Assembly: GCA_045645505.1 (NCBI GenBank)
Contig: JAZRIW010000018.1
Span: 77,382 to 141,381, forward strand
Length of the DNA stretch: 64,000 nt
Reading direction: 5' to 3'
Source of the DNA: Fumia sp045645505
GTDB taxonomy: Bacteria > Bacillota > Clostridia > Oscillospirales > Ruminococcaceae
Part shown: positions 8,744 to 18,143 of the stretch, piece by piece
Layout: each line of letters starts with the position of its first letter
Numbering within the stretch: the first letter of the stretch is position 1
Translations under genes and position numbers: made by a program
Notes under the pieces: generated by a model
The model's input: the letters and a program-made list of their open reading frames with translations, nothing else
What the model was told of the DNA's origin: nothing
The model's database searches: none

Positions 8744-9892
8744 ATGGTTTATTTTGACAATGCGGCAACTACTTTTCCAAAGCCTCAGTCGGTACAATTT
8801 GCAGTCAGTGATGCTGTGAGAAGCTATGGAGGAAATCCGGGAAGAAGCGGTCATCGTATTTCGATGCGTGTTTCTGAAAAGGTTTTTGAAGTCAGAAAAA
8901 AATTAGCAGATTTTTTTGGTACCGATGCAGAAAAAATTATATTTACTTTAAATTGCACTCATGCGCTTAATATGGCTATAAAAGGTGTAATGAAAAATAA
9001 AGGTCACATTATAACTTCCTGTCTTGAGCATAATTCTGTTTTAAGACCTTTGTATGCTATGAAAAAGGAGGGAAAAATCTCTTATTCTGTGGCATCGGTA
9101 TATGAGGATGATGAAGAAACTTTAAAATCTTTTGCAGATTTAATCTGTTCTGATACAAAAGCGATAGTTTGCACCTATGCTTCAAATGTGTCGGGAAAAG
9201 TACTTCCAATTGAAAAATTAGCAAAGCTCTGTAAGGAAAACGGACTTATTTTTATTGTAGATGCGGCACAGGCAGCAGGGGTTTTCCCTATAAATATAAA
9301 GAAAATGGGCATTGATATTTTATGTGCTGCAGGGCATAAGGGACTTTATGGTACAACCGGTACCGGAGTTATGGCTTTTGGGTGTGATGATATATTTGAA
9401 ACGATTTTAGAAGGTGGTACAGGTAGTAATTCCTTAGAGCTTTCGCAACCTGATTTCTTACCTGAACGTTTTGAAAGCGGAACTTTGAATACAGTTGGAA
9501 TAATTTCATTAGGTGCAGGACTTGATTTTATTCACAGCAAGGGTATAAATTCTATTTATCGTTATGAGATGGCACTTTGTGCCCATGTTTATAATGAGAT
9601 GAAAAATATGGAAAATATAAATTTAATCAGTAATAATTTTGCTCTTATGAAAAATGCTCCTATTGTGAGTTTTAATATAAATGGAGAGGATTCATCAAGG
9701 GTTTCGGAATATTTAAGTGAGAAAGGGTATATGTTGAGAGGCGGATTTCATTGTGCCGCAGTTGCTCATAAGTATTTTAAAACTGAAAAGCAAGGTGCAG
9801 TGCGTTTTTCTCCCGGACATTTTAATAAATCGGGGCAGATAAATTCTTTTTTATATGAAATTAAAAAAATTACTAAAAATGGATTGTCCTGA
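8744..9892 (+). CDS. Cysteine desulfurase family protein (class V aminotransferase fold)
   Basis: A 382-residue PLP enzyme of the SufS/CsdA-like branch that is expected to release sulfur from cysteine as an enzyme persulfide. The PLP-binding lysine lies in AAGHKGLYGTTG near residue 200, and the probable catalytic cysteine is in RGGFHCAA near residue 344. The N-terminus VYFDNAATTFPKP is typical. I chose the ATG at 8744, preceded by GGAGG, over the GTG at 8732. No SufU or IscU scaffold is nearby; the DUF3343 protein upstream is the likeliest partner. Confidence 0.87.
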   Translation: MVYFDNAATTFPKPQSVQFAVSDAVRSYGGNPGRSGHRISMRVSEKVFEVRKKLADFFGTDAEKIIFTLNCTHALNMAIKGVMKNKGHIITSCLEHNSVLRPLYAMKKEGKISYSVASVYEDDEETLKSFADLICSDTKAIVCTYASNVSGKVLPIEKLAKLCKENGLIFIVDAAQAAGVFPINIKKMGIDILCAAGHKGLYGTTGTGVMAFGCDDIFETILEGGTGSNSLELSQPDFLPERFESGTLNTVGIISLGAGLDFIHSKGINSIYRYEMALCAHVYNEMKNMENINLISNNFALMKNAPIVSFNINGEDSSRVSEYLSEKGYMLRGGFHCAAVAHKYFKTEKQGAVRFSPGHFNKSGQINSFLYEIKKITKNGLS

Positions 9893-9974
9893 AAGGATTT
9901 TTATGTTAAAATAAAAAAGAGTGTATATATAAGGAAATAAAAAATCTTTAAAAATAGAAGGAAAGGTTAAAAGT

Positions 9975-10913
9975 ATGCAGTTTTTAAATGTAATTTGGCA
10001 GAATATTGTTCAGGGATTAGACCAGTTTTTTAATGAAATAATTTTAGCTGCTAATGATTTCTCAATTATAAGGGATACCTTGGACATCGCCTTACTTTCA
10101 TATATTATTTATAAAGGTATCCGCATTATAAGAGAAACCCGTGCAGGACAGCTTGTTAAAGGTATCCTTTTAATGGGCGGACTTTATATTGTTGTCAGAA
10201 TTTTAAATATGACTGCAATGCTTTGGCTTTTAAACAGAGTTTTTGAAATGGGAATTATCGCCGTTATTGTTGTATTCCAGCCCGAACTTCGAAGTGCATT
10301 GGAACGTGTGGGAAGGACAAATATGGCGGGGATAGCCCCTTGGGCACATTCTTCAGAGCATAGTATCAGACGGGGAGCGTTGTGGGGAAAAGCTATAGAT
10401 GTTATATGTGAATCAGTACAAAAGCTTTCCATTTCGGTAACCGGAGCACTTATCGTAATTGAGAGAGAGGTAAAACTTGGAGACCAGATAAGGACAGGCA
10501 TTGTTGTAGATGCTTCTCCGAGTGTTGAACTTATAGGAAATATCTTTTTTAAAAATTCACCACTCCACGATGGCGCTATGATTATGCGTGATGGTAAAGT
10601 ATATGCAGCTGCTTGTTTTTTGCCGAAGCCTAAAAATGAGGAAAATATTGAGAAACATCTGGGTTCAAGGCACAGAGCTGCTATTGGTATAAGTGAAGTT
10701 TCTGATTCAATTACTATTGTGGTAAGTGAAGAGACAGGTAGTATTTCATTTGCTATTAACGGACGTTTGATACGTAATTTATCGATAGATAAGCTTCATA
10801 AAACACTTGATTATTATTTGATACCTGAAACAAAAGAAGAACAGAAAGATAAAAACAAGAGTTTCTGGAAGGTGAGAAAAAATGAAAAAGACAGAAAATC
10901 AGATGTCGAATAA
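9975..10913 (+). CDS. cdaA: Diadenylate cyclase CdaA
   Basis: Membrane enzyme that joins two ATP molecules into cyclic di-AMP, the signal for potassium and osmotic balance. About three membrane helices occupy residues 35-100, then the DAC domain carries SPLHDGAMI (DGA at 199-201) and GSRHRAAIG (RHR at 232-234). The 312-residue length is a little above average because of a charged lysine-rich tail, which lies in the overlap with the next gene. The partner gene cdaR overlaps by 32 bases; glmM, often third in this cluster, is absent. Confidence 0.96.
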   Translation: MQFLNVIWQNIVQGLDQFFNEIILAANDFSIIRDTLDIALLSYIIYKGIRIIRETRAGQLVKGILLMGGLYIVVRILNMTAMLWLLNRVFEMGIIAVIVVFQPELRSALERVGRTNMAGIAPWAHSSEHSIRRGALWGKAIDVICESVQKLSISVTGALIVIEREVKLGDQIRTGIVVDASPSVELIGNIFFKNSPLHDGAMIMRDGKVYAAACFLPKPKNEENIEKHLGSRHRAAIGISEVSDSITIVVSEETGSISFAINGRLIRNLSIDKLHKTLDYYLIPETKEEQKDKNKSFWKVRKNEKDRKSDVE

Positions 10914-12186
10914 TAAAACGGTTAAAATTGATTTTCGGAATTTATTTAATAACAATACTTTTGTTGCCGTTTTTTCAATTGTTGTATCTATAATTGTATG
11001 GTTCAGCATTTATGTTGATCAACGACCTAATTCTAATACTTTTATTACTGACATACCTGTTACTGTCAATTATGAAAACTCTATGGCAAAGGATTTAGGA
11101 CTTGAGATAATCGGTGATATACAATATACTACCGATGTTCAGGTAAATGGTAAAAAGTATAAAGTTACAAGACTTACAGCTGATGATTTTATAGCTCAGG
11201 TTTCACTTGCAAATGTTACTGAACCCGGTGAATACACTTTACCTGTTCAGGTGATAAGAAAAGAAAGTGATCCGGAGTACAGTGTTATTTCCTGGACTAC
11301 TACAGAGATTAAGATTAAATTTGATAAGGTTATTTCAAAGGATTTCCCGATTGAAATTATAGCACCGGGACTTACCGCTGCAAGTGGTTATCTTATGGAA
11401 ACATCTTATACTGATCTTGAATACTTGCCTGTAAAGGGACCTGAGGCTGTAGTTAACAGAATTAAACGATGTGTTGTGAATATTTCAGCAAAGGATGAGC
11501 TGAAAGAAAGCTTTACTGCTACAAGCAATATATCGATTTTAGATGAGAACGATGAAGAGGTTAAGGATGACCAGCTGATTGTGGAAAATCAAGGTATAGT
11601 TTCGGTCACAATTCCTATTTATAAGGTTAAGACTTTACCATTACAGCTTGAGTTTATAAATGTACCGAAGGGATTTCCGATTCAAAAGCTTCGTTATACA
11701 CTTTCAAAGAGTAGTATAGTGGTTGCTTCTCCAAGTGAAACTATTGACTCACTTGAGGCAGTTATGGTAGGGCCTGTGGATTTCAGGGATATTGATATTG
11801 CTTCTGAATTTACATTTCCAATTGAATTAAAAGCTGGAATTAAAAATGTTGAAGCTTTAGAAGAGGTTATAGTTTCATTCCCGTCATCGGGATATACTTC
11901 TAAAAATTTAGAAGTATCCAATTTCATTTTGGAAAATGTTCCTGCAGGTTATGAGGTTAATGTTTTAACTGAAAGGCTTAAAAATGTAAAGATTGTCGGA
12001 AATTCTTTACAATTAAAGAATATTACCTCTGACGATTTGGTTGCACTTATAGATGTTTCACAAAGTTCAGTTACAGCAGGAAGATATACAATGACCGCTA
12101 AAGTGTATTGCCAGGGAAGTGTAGTTGCCTGGGCAGTAGGAGATTATTCAGTAAGTATAAATGTGAAGAAAAAAGTAAGCCCTTAA
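10882..12186 (+). CDS. cdaR: CdaA regulator CdaR (YbbR-domain protein)
   Basis: Single-pass membrane protein of 434 residues that regulates the diadenylate cyclase from outside the membrane. One transmembrane helix lies near residues 30-47 (FVAVFSIVVSIIVWFSIYV), followed by a long extracellular part made of several YbbR repeats. The start overlaps the cdaA end, and a GGAAGGTGAG site lies inside cdaA, so the two are probably translated together. Confidence 0.9.
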   Translation: MKKTENQMSNNKTVKIDFRNLFNNNTFVAVFSIVVSIIVWFSIYVDQRPNSNTFITDIPVTVNYENSMAKDLGLEIIGDIQYTTDVQVNGKKYKVTRLTADDFIAQVSLANVTEPGEYTLPVQVIRKESDPEYSVISWTTTEIKIKFDKVISKDFPIEIIAPGLTAASGYLMETSYTDLEYLPVKGPEAVVNRIKRCVVNISAKDELKESFTATSNISILDENDEEVKDDQLIVENQGIVSVTIPIYKVKTLPLQLEFINVPKGFPIQKLRYTLSKSSIVVASPSETIDSLEAVMVGPVDFRDIDIASEFTFPIELKAGIKNVEALEEVIVSFPSSGYTSKNLEVSNFILENVPAGYEVNVLTERLKNVKIVGNSLQLKNITSDDLVALIDVSQSSVTAGRYTMTAKVYCQGSVVAWAVGDYSVSINVKKKVSP

Positions 12187-12207
12187 TGTTTATTAAGGGC
12201 TTGATTT
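12177..12207 (+). terminator. Hairpin at the end of cdaR
   Basis: AAGCCCTTAA at 12177-12186 pairs with TTAAGGGCTT at 12193-12202 and includes the stop codon of cdaR. The T run after it is short, so termination may be partial. Confidence 0.55.
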
Positions 12208-12221
12208 AACAGAGGGATTTT

Positions 12222-13805
12222 ATGATACTAATAAGGAATGTAAAAACTTCCCTGGAGGATTCATCCGAGGTGGTTATTGAAAAAGCTTTGAAAAAATTAG
12301 GTGTTTCTTTAAAGGAGATAAAGGATGCCTATGTTTTAAAGACGTCAATAGATGCTAGAAATAAAGCAAGTATTCTTAAAGTCAGCACTGTTTCGGTAAA
12401 GCTTTTTTGTAATGAGGAAAATATTGTAAAAAGAATAAAAAAAGATGTTGAGTATAAAGAAACCGTTCCCTTTGAAGTTAAAAAAGGTGTTGAACCCTTA
12501 AAAAATCCTATACTGATTGCCGGATTTGGACCTGCCGGAATGTTTGCAGCAGATTTACTTTCAAAAGAAGGTTATTGTCCCATAGTTCTGGAACGGGGTA
12601 TGGATGTTGACAAAAGGGTTGAAGCGGTAGAAAAATTCTGGAAAAATGGCAGTTTGAATCCTGAATGTAATGTGCAATTCGGCGAAGGTGGTGCAGGAAC
12701 TTTTTCCGACGGAAAACTCACAACGAGAATTAATGATTCACTTTGTGACTATGTTCTGGAACGATTTGAAAATTTTGGTGCACCGAAAGAAACACTTAAG
12801 AAGGCTAAACCTCATATTGGTACCGATAAATTACGAGAGGTGGTCAAATCACTCAGAAACGATATTGTAAAAAATGGCGGCAAGGTGATTTTTAACGCAA
12901 AAATTACCGATTTAGATATTAAAAACGGTAAGCTTTGCGGAGTTTATGTAAATAACGAGCCTATTGCTACTGAAAATCTTATTTTAGCTATAGGACACAG
13001 TGCGAGAGACACCTTTAAGATGTTGTATCAAAAAGGCGTTGTAATGGAAAATAAAGCATTTTCGGTGGGTGCAAGAATAGAGCATCTCAAGTCTCAGATA
13101 GATAAGGGGCTTTATGGGGATTTTTCGGGGCATCCGGATTTACCACCGGGGGAATATCAGCTTTCATACAGAGAAAATAATAAAGGGGTATATACTTTTT
13201 GTATGTGTCCCGGTGGAGTTGTGGTGCCGTCTGCTTCCGATAATGGTCAGGTAGTTACAAATGGTATGAGTGAATATTTGCGAAATGGTGAAAATTCAAA
13301 TTCTGCCTTGGTTGTTTCGGTTGATAAAAATGATTTTGGAGACAAGATTTTTGCAGGAATGGAATTTCAGCAGAGTCTCGAAGAGAAAGCATTTGAATTG
13401 GCAGGAAAAGGGTATAAGGCTTGCGGAATAACTGTAGGTAATTTTCTTGAAAATAAAAAGGGAATTAACCTTAAAAGAGTTAATCCAAGCTATTCCTTAG
13501 GGCTTGAAAGTGTTGATTTTGATGAACTTTTTCCTAAATCAATAACCGAGATGATGAGAAAAGGATTAAGGATATTTGATAAGAAGATAAAGGGATTTGC
13601 CGCTGATGATTCTGTACTGACGGGTCCCGAAACAAGAACCTCAAGTCCTGTTCGTATTTTGCGTGATGATGAATTTGAGGCAATCGGTATAAAAGGACTT
13701 TATCCATGCGGTGAGGGTGCAGGATATGCAGGAGGAATAATGAGTGCCGCAGTTGATGGGGTAAAAATAGCAATGAAAATTATGGAGAAATATTCTCCGA
13801 GATAG
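12222..13805 (+). CDS. FAD-dependent dehydrogenase (COG2509-like)
   Basis: A 527-residue flavoprotein of the uncharacterised FAD-dependent dehydrogenase family common in Clostridia. After an N-terminal domain of about 90 residues, a Rossmann motif GFGPAGMFAADLL begins near residue 100. GEGGAGTFSDGKL (about 155) and the C-terminal GEGAGYAGGIMSAA contact FAD in this fold. The substrate is unknown. The gene follows cdaR by 35 bases with a hairpin between, so it may be partly cotranscribed. Confidence 0.85.
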   Translation: MILIRNVKTSLEDSSEVVIEKALKKLGVSLKEIKDAYVLKTSIDARNKASILKVSTVSVKLFCNEENIVKRIKKDVEYKETVPFEVKKGVEPLKNPILIAGFGPAGMFAADLLSKEGYCPIVLERGMDVDKRVEAVEKFWKNGSLNPECNVQFGEGGAGTFSDGKLTTRINDSLCDYVLERFENFGAPKETLKKAKPHIGTDKLREVVKSLRNDIVKNGGKVIFNAKITDLDIKNGKLCGVYVNNEPIATENLILAIGHSARDTFKMLYQKGVVMENKAFSVGARIEHLKSQIDKGLYGDFSGHPDLPPGEYQLSYRENNKGVYTFCMCPGGVVVPSASDNGQVVTNGMSEYLRNGENSNSALVVSVDKNDFGDKIFAGMEFQQSLEEKAFELAGKGYKACGITVGNFLENKKGINLKRVNPSYSLGLESVDFDELFPKSITEMMRKGLRIFDKKIKGFAADDSVLTGPETRTSSPVRILRDDEFEAIGIKGLYPCGEGAGYAGGIMSAAVDGVKIAMKIMEKYSPR

Positions 13806-13826
13806 AAAAGGAGGTGCTTTGTCAGA

Positions 13827-15398
13827 ATGAAAAGAAAATATATTGCTTTGCTTTTTGTTTTAATTTTTTCTTTAACGATGTTTTCTTCTTGTGAAAAAGA
13901 ACCTGTTTCTTTATATTATGATATTGACACTGCACCGATAAATTTAGATCCGCAGTCAGCTAATGATTATTCTTCGAAGCTTATTATAAATAATTTATAT
14001 GAAGGGCTTTTTAAAATTGGGGAAAACGGTGAACTTGAAAATGGTGTTTGTAAAAGTTATACCGTAAGCGATGATGGTTTGAAGTTTCGTTTTATATTGA
14101 GAGACGATAGCAAATGGATGGATGGAACCGTAGTTACAGCTTATGATTTTGAGTTTGCTTTCAAGAGACTCTTTGATGCTTCTACCAATTCTCAGAGTGC
14201 AGATGATTTTTTCTGTATTTTAAACAGCAGGCCGGTTTATGAGGGGGAAATCTACTCTTCAGAATTAGGAGTAAAAGCTGTTTCAAACTTTGTTCTTGAG
14301 ATTGAGCTTTCGGAATATAATTCAAGGTTTTTATACATGCTTACAACTACAGCAGCTATGCCCTGTAACGAAGAATTTTTTATTTCTACAAAAGGTAAAT
14401 ACGGACTCAGTGCGAAGATGATATGCGGAAATGGGCCATTTTATCTTTCGTCCTGGAAAGAGGATTCTCTCATAGTTATAAAAAATGCAAATTATTATGA
14501 AGATAGTTTAACAAAATCTGTTACATTCAATATTTTGACTGAGAATGATGATAAAACCAAGAGATTTTTAGAAGGGAAAACTTCTGCAGTTTCAGCAGAC
14601 GGAGATGTAATAAAGGAACTTTCTGAAAAAAAATATCAGATTTTAAATAATGAAAATACGGTTTGGGGAATAGTTTTTAATACCGGTAGTTCTATTTTCA
14701 GTAACAGTAATATAAGAAAGGCGCTGATTTCTGATAGTAATTATACTTCTATGCAAAGTGTTTTACCTGATTATTATAAAAAGGCATCTTCAATTATTCC
14801 TGATAATATCAGAATAGGTGAAAATTCTTATCGTGAGTTTGCAGGTGAAAATCTTATTACTCCATATAACCCTCAATCGGCAAAAGAATTTTATAAAAAA
14901 GGACTCAACGAACTTGAACTTGATTATATCACAAAAGCAGTTATGATTATTCCAAAAGGAATGGGGCATGAGGATTATTCCGCTTATATTTCACAGATCT
15001 GGCAGAAAGACTTAGGAATTTATTTAACCGTTGAGGTTTTAGAGCAGGAAGAATATAATGTACGTCTTGAAAATGGTAATTTTGATTGTGCGGTGATTTC
15101 TTTAAACGGGGATTATAACAGTCCTTATGCATTACTTTCTAAGTTTTCATCGGGATACAGTAAAAACATAAGTGGTTTTTCAGATGAGGAATTCGATACC
15201 CTTTTAAGTGAGGCAATTAAAGAACCTAAAGAAGAAAAAGCAGCGGAAAGTTATAAAAAAGCTGAACAGATAATTCTTTCAAATGGGGTATTTTTACCTC
15301 TTTATTATCAGTCTGAATATTTTGTAGTTGATAAAGATTATTTGGGTATTCATTATGATTTTGATACCAGAATAGTTAATTTTCAGATAAAAGAATAA
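13827..15398 (+). CDS. Peptide-type ABC transporter substrate-binding lipoprotein
   Basis: A 523-residue extracellular solute-binding protein of family 5 (OppA/DppA type). The N-terminus MKRKYIALLFVLIFSLTMF is a signal peptide ending at the lipobox cysteine 22 (FSSC), which would be lipidated by the Lgt enzyme encoded later in this window. Family features include the NLYEGLFKI region and LRDDSKWMDGTVVTAYDF. No permease or ATPase gene lies beside it, so it is an orphan binding protein that may serve a transporter elsewhere or act as a sensor. Confidence 0.88.
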   Translation: MKRKYIALLFVLIFSLTMFSSCEKEPVSLYYDIDTAPINLDPQSANDYSSKLIINNLYEGLFKIGENGELENGVCKSYTVSDDGLKFRFILRDDSKWMDGTVVTAYDFEFAFKRLFDASTNSQSADDFFCILNSRPVYEGEIYSSELGVKAVSNFVLEIELSEYNSRFLYMLTTTAAMPCNEEFFISTKGKYGLSAKMICGNGPFYLSSWKEDSLIVIKNANYYEDSLTKSVTFNILTENDDKTKRFLEGKTSAVSADGDVIKELSEKKYQILNNENTVWGIVFNTGSSIFSNSNIRKALISDSNYTSMQSVLPDYYKKASSIIPDNIRIGENSYREFAGENLITPYNPQSAKEFYKKGLNELELDYITKAVMIIPKGMGHEDYSAYISQIWQKDLGIYLTVEVLEQEEYNVRLENGNFDCAVISLNGDYNSPYALLSKFSSGYSKNISGFSDEEFDTLLSEAIKEPKEEKAAESYKKAEQIILSNGVFLPLYYQSEYFVVDKDYLGIHYDFDTRIVNFQIKE

Positions 15399-15413
15399 TT
15401 TTTTAAAAAAGTC

Positions 15414-15442
15414 TTTACAAAAAAAATAAACTGTGATATAAT
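15414..15442 (+). promoter_or_regulatory. Sigma-A promoter of rpsO
   Basis: TTTACA and TATAAT are separated by 17 bases. Transcription would begin near 15450, leaving a leader of about 95 bases before rpsO. Confidence 0.8.
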
Positions 15443-15449
15443 GTCATAA

Positions 15450-15540
15450 GTTCCGCATTGATGGTCTTGAGGATTAAGCCTTTATGGAATGTTACCTACC
15501 CTTGACTATTGTGCCGGAAAATAATTTAAAGAGGTGACTC
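15450..15540 (+). ncRNA. Structured rpsO leader, probable S15 autoregulatory RNA
   Basis: The leader can close through TTCCG at 15451-15455 pairing with CGGAA at 15515-15519, with internal stems around GGTCTT/AAGCC. Firmicute rpsO messages often carry a multi-stem leader bound by S15 itself. The fold was judged by eye only. Confidence 0.55.
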
Positions 15541-15543
15541 ATT

Positions 15544-15810
15544 ATGATGAGAAAAGAAGAAAAAACACAGGTAATCGCAGAGAACAAGTTACATGATACT
15601 GATACAGGTTCTCCCGAAGTTCAGATTGCAATTCTTACAAAGAGAATTAACGATTTGACTGAACATTTGAAGAATAACAAAAATGACCATCACAGCCGCA
15701 GAGGTTTGCTTAAAATGGTTGGACGTCGTCGTAATCTTTTGAACTACTTGATTAAGACAGACATTGAGCGTTACCGTGCTGTAATCGCTAAACTTGGTAT
15801 TCGTAAGTAA
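15544..15810 (+). CDS. rpsO: 30S ribosomal protein S15
   Basis: An 88-residue primary 16S rRNA-binding protein of the small subunit platform. DTGSPEVQIA and the HSRRGLLKMVGRRRNLL stretch are the family signature. The start is one of two consecutive ATG codons after AAGAGGTGAC. It is followed by a terminator and then pnp, the classic rpsO-pnp order. Confidence 0.98.
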   Translation: MMRKEEKTQVIAENKLHDTDTGSPEVQIAILTKRINDLTEHLKNNKNDHHSRRGLLKMVGRRRNLLNYLIKTDIERYRAVIAKLGIRK

Positions 15811-15821
15811 TTTTGGCTTTA

Positions 15822-15850
15822 TAGGCAGATGGCTTGACCGTCTGCCTTTT
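15822..15850 (+). terminator. Terminator between rpsO and pnp
   Basis: GGCAGATGG at 15824-15832 pairs with CCGTCTGCC at 15838-15846, followed by TTTT. It probably uncouples S15 from PNPase expression. Confidence 0.75.
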
Positions 15851-15884
15851 GGCATATTTTAAACAGAAAATAAAAAGTACAGTT

Positions 15885-15956
15885 GGAACAGGGGATTAGC
15901 ATTAAATCGTGTTTCTGATTTTCGGAAATAGGATTTATTGCTAAGACCTGTCGCTG
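15885..15956 (+). ncRNA. Long stem-loop leader upstream of pnp
   Basis: A nested hairpin forms from ACAGG/CCTGT, TTAGCA/TGCTAA, AAATC/GATTT and TTTC/GAAA, one inside the next, with small internal loops. In Escherichia coli a pnp leader stem is cut by RNase III and used for PNPase autoregulation; a similar role is an inference here. Confidence 0.55.
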
Positions 15957-15978
15957 TGTCTAAAAGGAGGAAATTTTT

Positions 15979-18090
15979 ATGGCAAATGAAAAAAGAATCT
16001 TTGAGACAACATTTGCAGGTCGCAAATTAGTTGTTGAAACCGGTAAAACAAGTGAGCTGACTAATGGTTCTTGTTGGGTTACTTATGGTGAAACTGTGGT
16101 AATGGCTAACGTTACTGCTTCACCAAAACCTCGTGAGGGTGTTGACTTTTTCCCGTTATCTGTTGATTATGAGGAAAAGCTTTATGCTGTAGGTAAAATT
16201 CCCGGTTCTTTCTTAAAAAGAGAAGGTCGTCCTACTGAAAAGGCAACACTTACTTCCCGTATGATTGACCGTCCTATCCGTCCGCTTTTCCCTAAAGATA
16301 TGAGAAATGATGTTTCGGTTGTTGTAACAGTACTTGCAACTGATGTGGACAACTCTCCGGAGATTGCAGGATTTATTGCTGCTTCTATCGCAATCAATAT
16401 TTCTGATGTTCCTTTCGCAGGACCTATTGCGGCTATCAGCGTAGGCTTGGTTGACGGTGAAATTGTATTAAACCCCGTTACTGCTGAGAGAGAAGTTTCT
16501 GATTTGAACCTTACTGTTGCAGGTTCTGCTGATAAAATCGTTATGATTGAAGCAGGTGCTAACGAAGTTCCAAACAATGTTATGCTTGATGCTATCGCTA
16601 AAGGTCATGAAGAAATCAAGAAAATGGTAGCATTTATCGGTGACATTCAGAAAGAAATCGGTAAAGAGAAATTTACTTTTGAATCTATGGATGTTCCTGC
16701 TGATATGTTTGATGCTATTTATGATTTCGCAGCAGATAGAGTAAAGGTTGCTTTGGATACTAATGATAAGAATGTTCGTGATGAACGTTTGCAACCTATC
16801 ATTGATGATATTCATGCTAAATTTGATGAAATTTATCCCGAACAAGCTTCTGTAATAGATGAATGTATTTATAAATTGCAGAAGAAAATTGTTCGTCGTT
16901 GGCTTTTGGATGAGCAAAAACGTGTTGACGGACGTGGAATGGATGAAATACGTCCTTTGTCAGCAGAAGTTGATTTGCTTCCTCGTGTTCATGGTTCCGG
17001 TATGTTTACCCGTGGACAGACTCAGGTAATGACAATTGCAACTTTGGGACCTGTAAGTGATGCACAGATTTTAGATGGTATTGATGAAGAAGTAGAGAAA
17101 CGTTATATGCATCATTACAACTTCCCTTCATATTCAGTAGGTGAAACACGTCCTTCAAGAGGTCCCGGACGTCGTGAAATTGGTCATGGTGCTTTGGCTG
17201 AAAAGGCTTTGGTTCCTGTTTTACCTTCTGTTGAAGAATTCCCTTATGCAATGAGACTTGTTTCTGAAGTTTTATCTTCTAATGGTTCTACTTCTCAGGC
17301 TTCAATCTGTGGTTCTACTTTGGCTTTGATGGCTGCAGGTGTTCCTATAAAGGCTCCGGTTGCAGGTATTTCCTGCGGACTTATTACTGAGGGCGATCGT
17401 TGGATGACTATGGTTGATATTCAGGGCCTTGAAGATTTCTATGGAGATATGGACTTTAAGGTAGGCGGAACTCATAATGGTATTACCGCTATCCAGGTTG
17501 ATATTAAGATTGATGGTCTTACTATGGATATTATCGCTGAAGCATTTGAAAAGACTGAAAAAGCAAGAAAATATATCCTTGATGATATTATGCTTAAGGC
17601 TATTCCTGAACCTCGTAAGAATGTTTCAAAATATGCTCCTAAGATGAAATCTATAATTATCGATACTGATAAAATCCGTGAAGTTATCGGTACAGGTGGT
17701 AAAGTTATACAGAAAATCTGCGCAGAATGTGATGTTAAGATTGACATTACAGATGATGGTAAAGTATTCATCTTAGGCGTAGATCAGGATAATGTTGACC
17801 GTGCTTTGTATATTGTTGAAACAATTGCAAAAGATCCTGAAGTTGGTGCTATCTATAAAGGTAAAGTTACCCGTCTTATGAATTTCGGTGCTTTTGTTGA
17901 GATTGCTCCCGGAAAAGAAGGATTGGTTCATATTTCCAAACTTGAAAACCATCGCGTTGAAAAGGTTGAAGATGTAGTAGCTCCCGGTGATGAGATTTAT
18001 GTTAAGGTTGTTGAAATTGATGACCAGGGACGTATAAATCTTTCTCGTAAAGATGCTATGAATGATCTTGCAAAGAAAAACGAAGAGTAA
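15979..18090 (+). CDS. pnp: Polyribonucleotide nucleotidyltransferase (PNPase)
   Basis: Phosphorolytic 3'-to-5' exoribonuclease of the RNA degradation machinery. The 703-residue protein contains two RNase PH domains (about 10-220 and 320-540), a KH domain (KVIQKICAE region near 575) and a C-terminal S1 domain (VTRLMNFGAFVEIAPGKEGL). The FFPLSVDYEEKLYAVGKIPGS-type region is the family signature in the first domain. AGGAGG precedes the ATG. A structured leader lies immediately upstream. Confidence 0.98.
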   Translation: MANEKRIFETTFAGRKLVVETGKTSELTNGSCWVTYGETVVMANVTASPKPREGVDFFPLSVDYEEKLYAVGKIPGSFLKREGRPTEKATLTSRMIDRPIRPLFPKDMRNDVSVVVTVLATDVDNSPEIAGFIAASIAINISDVPFAGPIAAISVGLVDGEIVLNPVTAEREVSDLNLTVAGSADKIVMIEAGANEVPNNVMLDAIAKGHEEIKKMVAFIGDIQKEIGKEKFTFESMDVPADMFDAIYDFAADRVKVALDTNDKNVRDERLQPIIDDIHAKFDEIYPEQASVIDECIYKLQKKIVRRWLLDEQKRVDGRGMDEIRPLSAEVDLLPRVHGSGMFTRGQTQVMTIATLGPVSDAQILDGIDEEVEKRYMHHYNFPSYSVGETRPSRGPGRREIGHGALAEKALVPVLPSVEEFPYAMRLVSEVLSSNGSTSQASICGSTLALMAAGVPIKAPVAGISCGLITEGDRWMTMVDIQGLEDFYGDMDFKVGGTHNGITAIQVDIKIDGLTMDIIAEAFEKTEKARKYILDDIMLKAIPEPRKNVSKYAPKMKSIIIDTDKIREVIGTGGKVIQKICAECDVKIDITDDGKVFILGVDQDNVDRALYIVETIAKDPEVGAIYKGKVTRLMNFGAFVEIAPGKEGLVHISKLENHRVEKVEDVVAPGDEIYVKVVEIDDQGRINLSRKDAMNDLAKKNEE

Positions 18091-18098
18091 AATATTTG

Positions 18099-18128
18099 TC
18101 CCCGAAGTTAATAACTTCGGGGATTTTT
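18099..18128 (+). terminator. Terminator after pnp
   Basis: TCCCCGAAGTT at 18099-18109 pairs with AACTTCGGGGA at 18113-18123, followed by five T residues. Confidence 0.88.
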
Positions 18129-18143
18129 GTAAGAGGAATTTAT

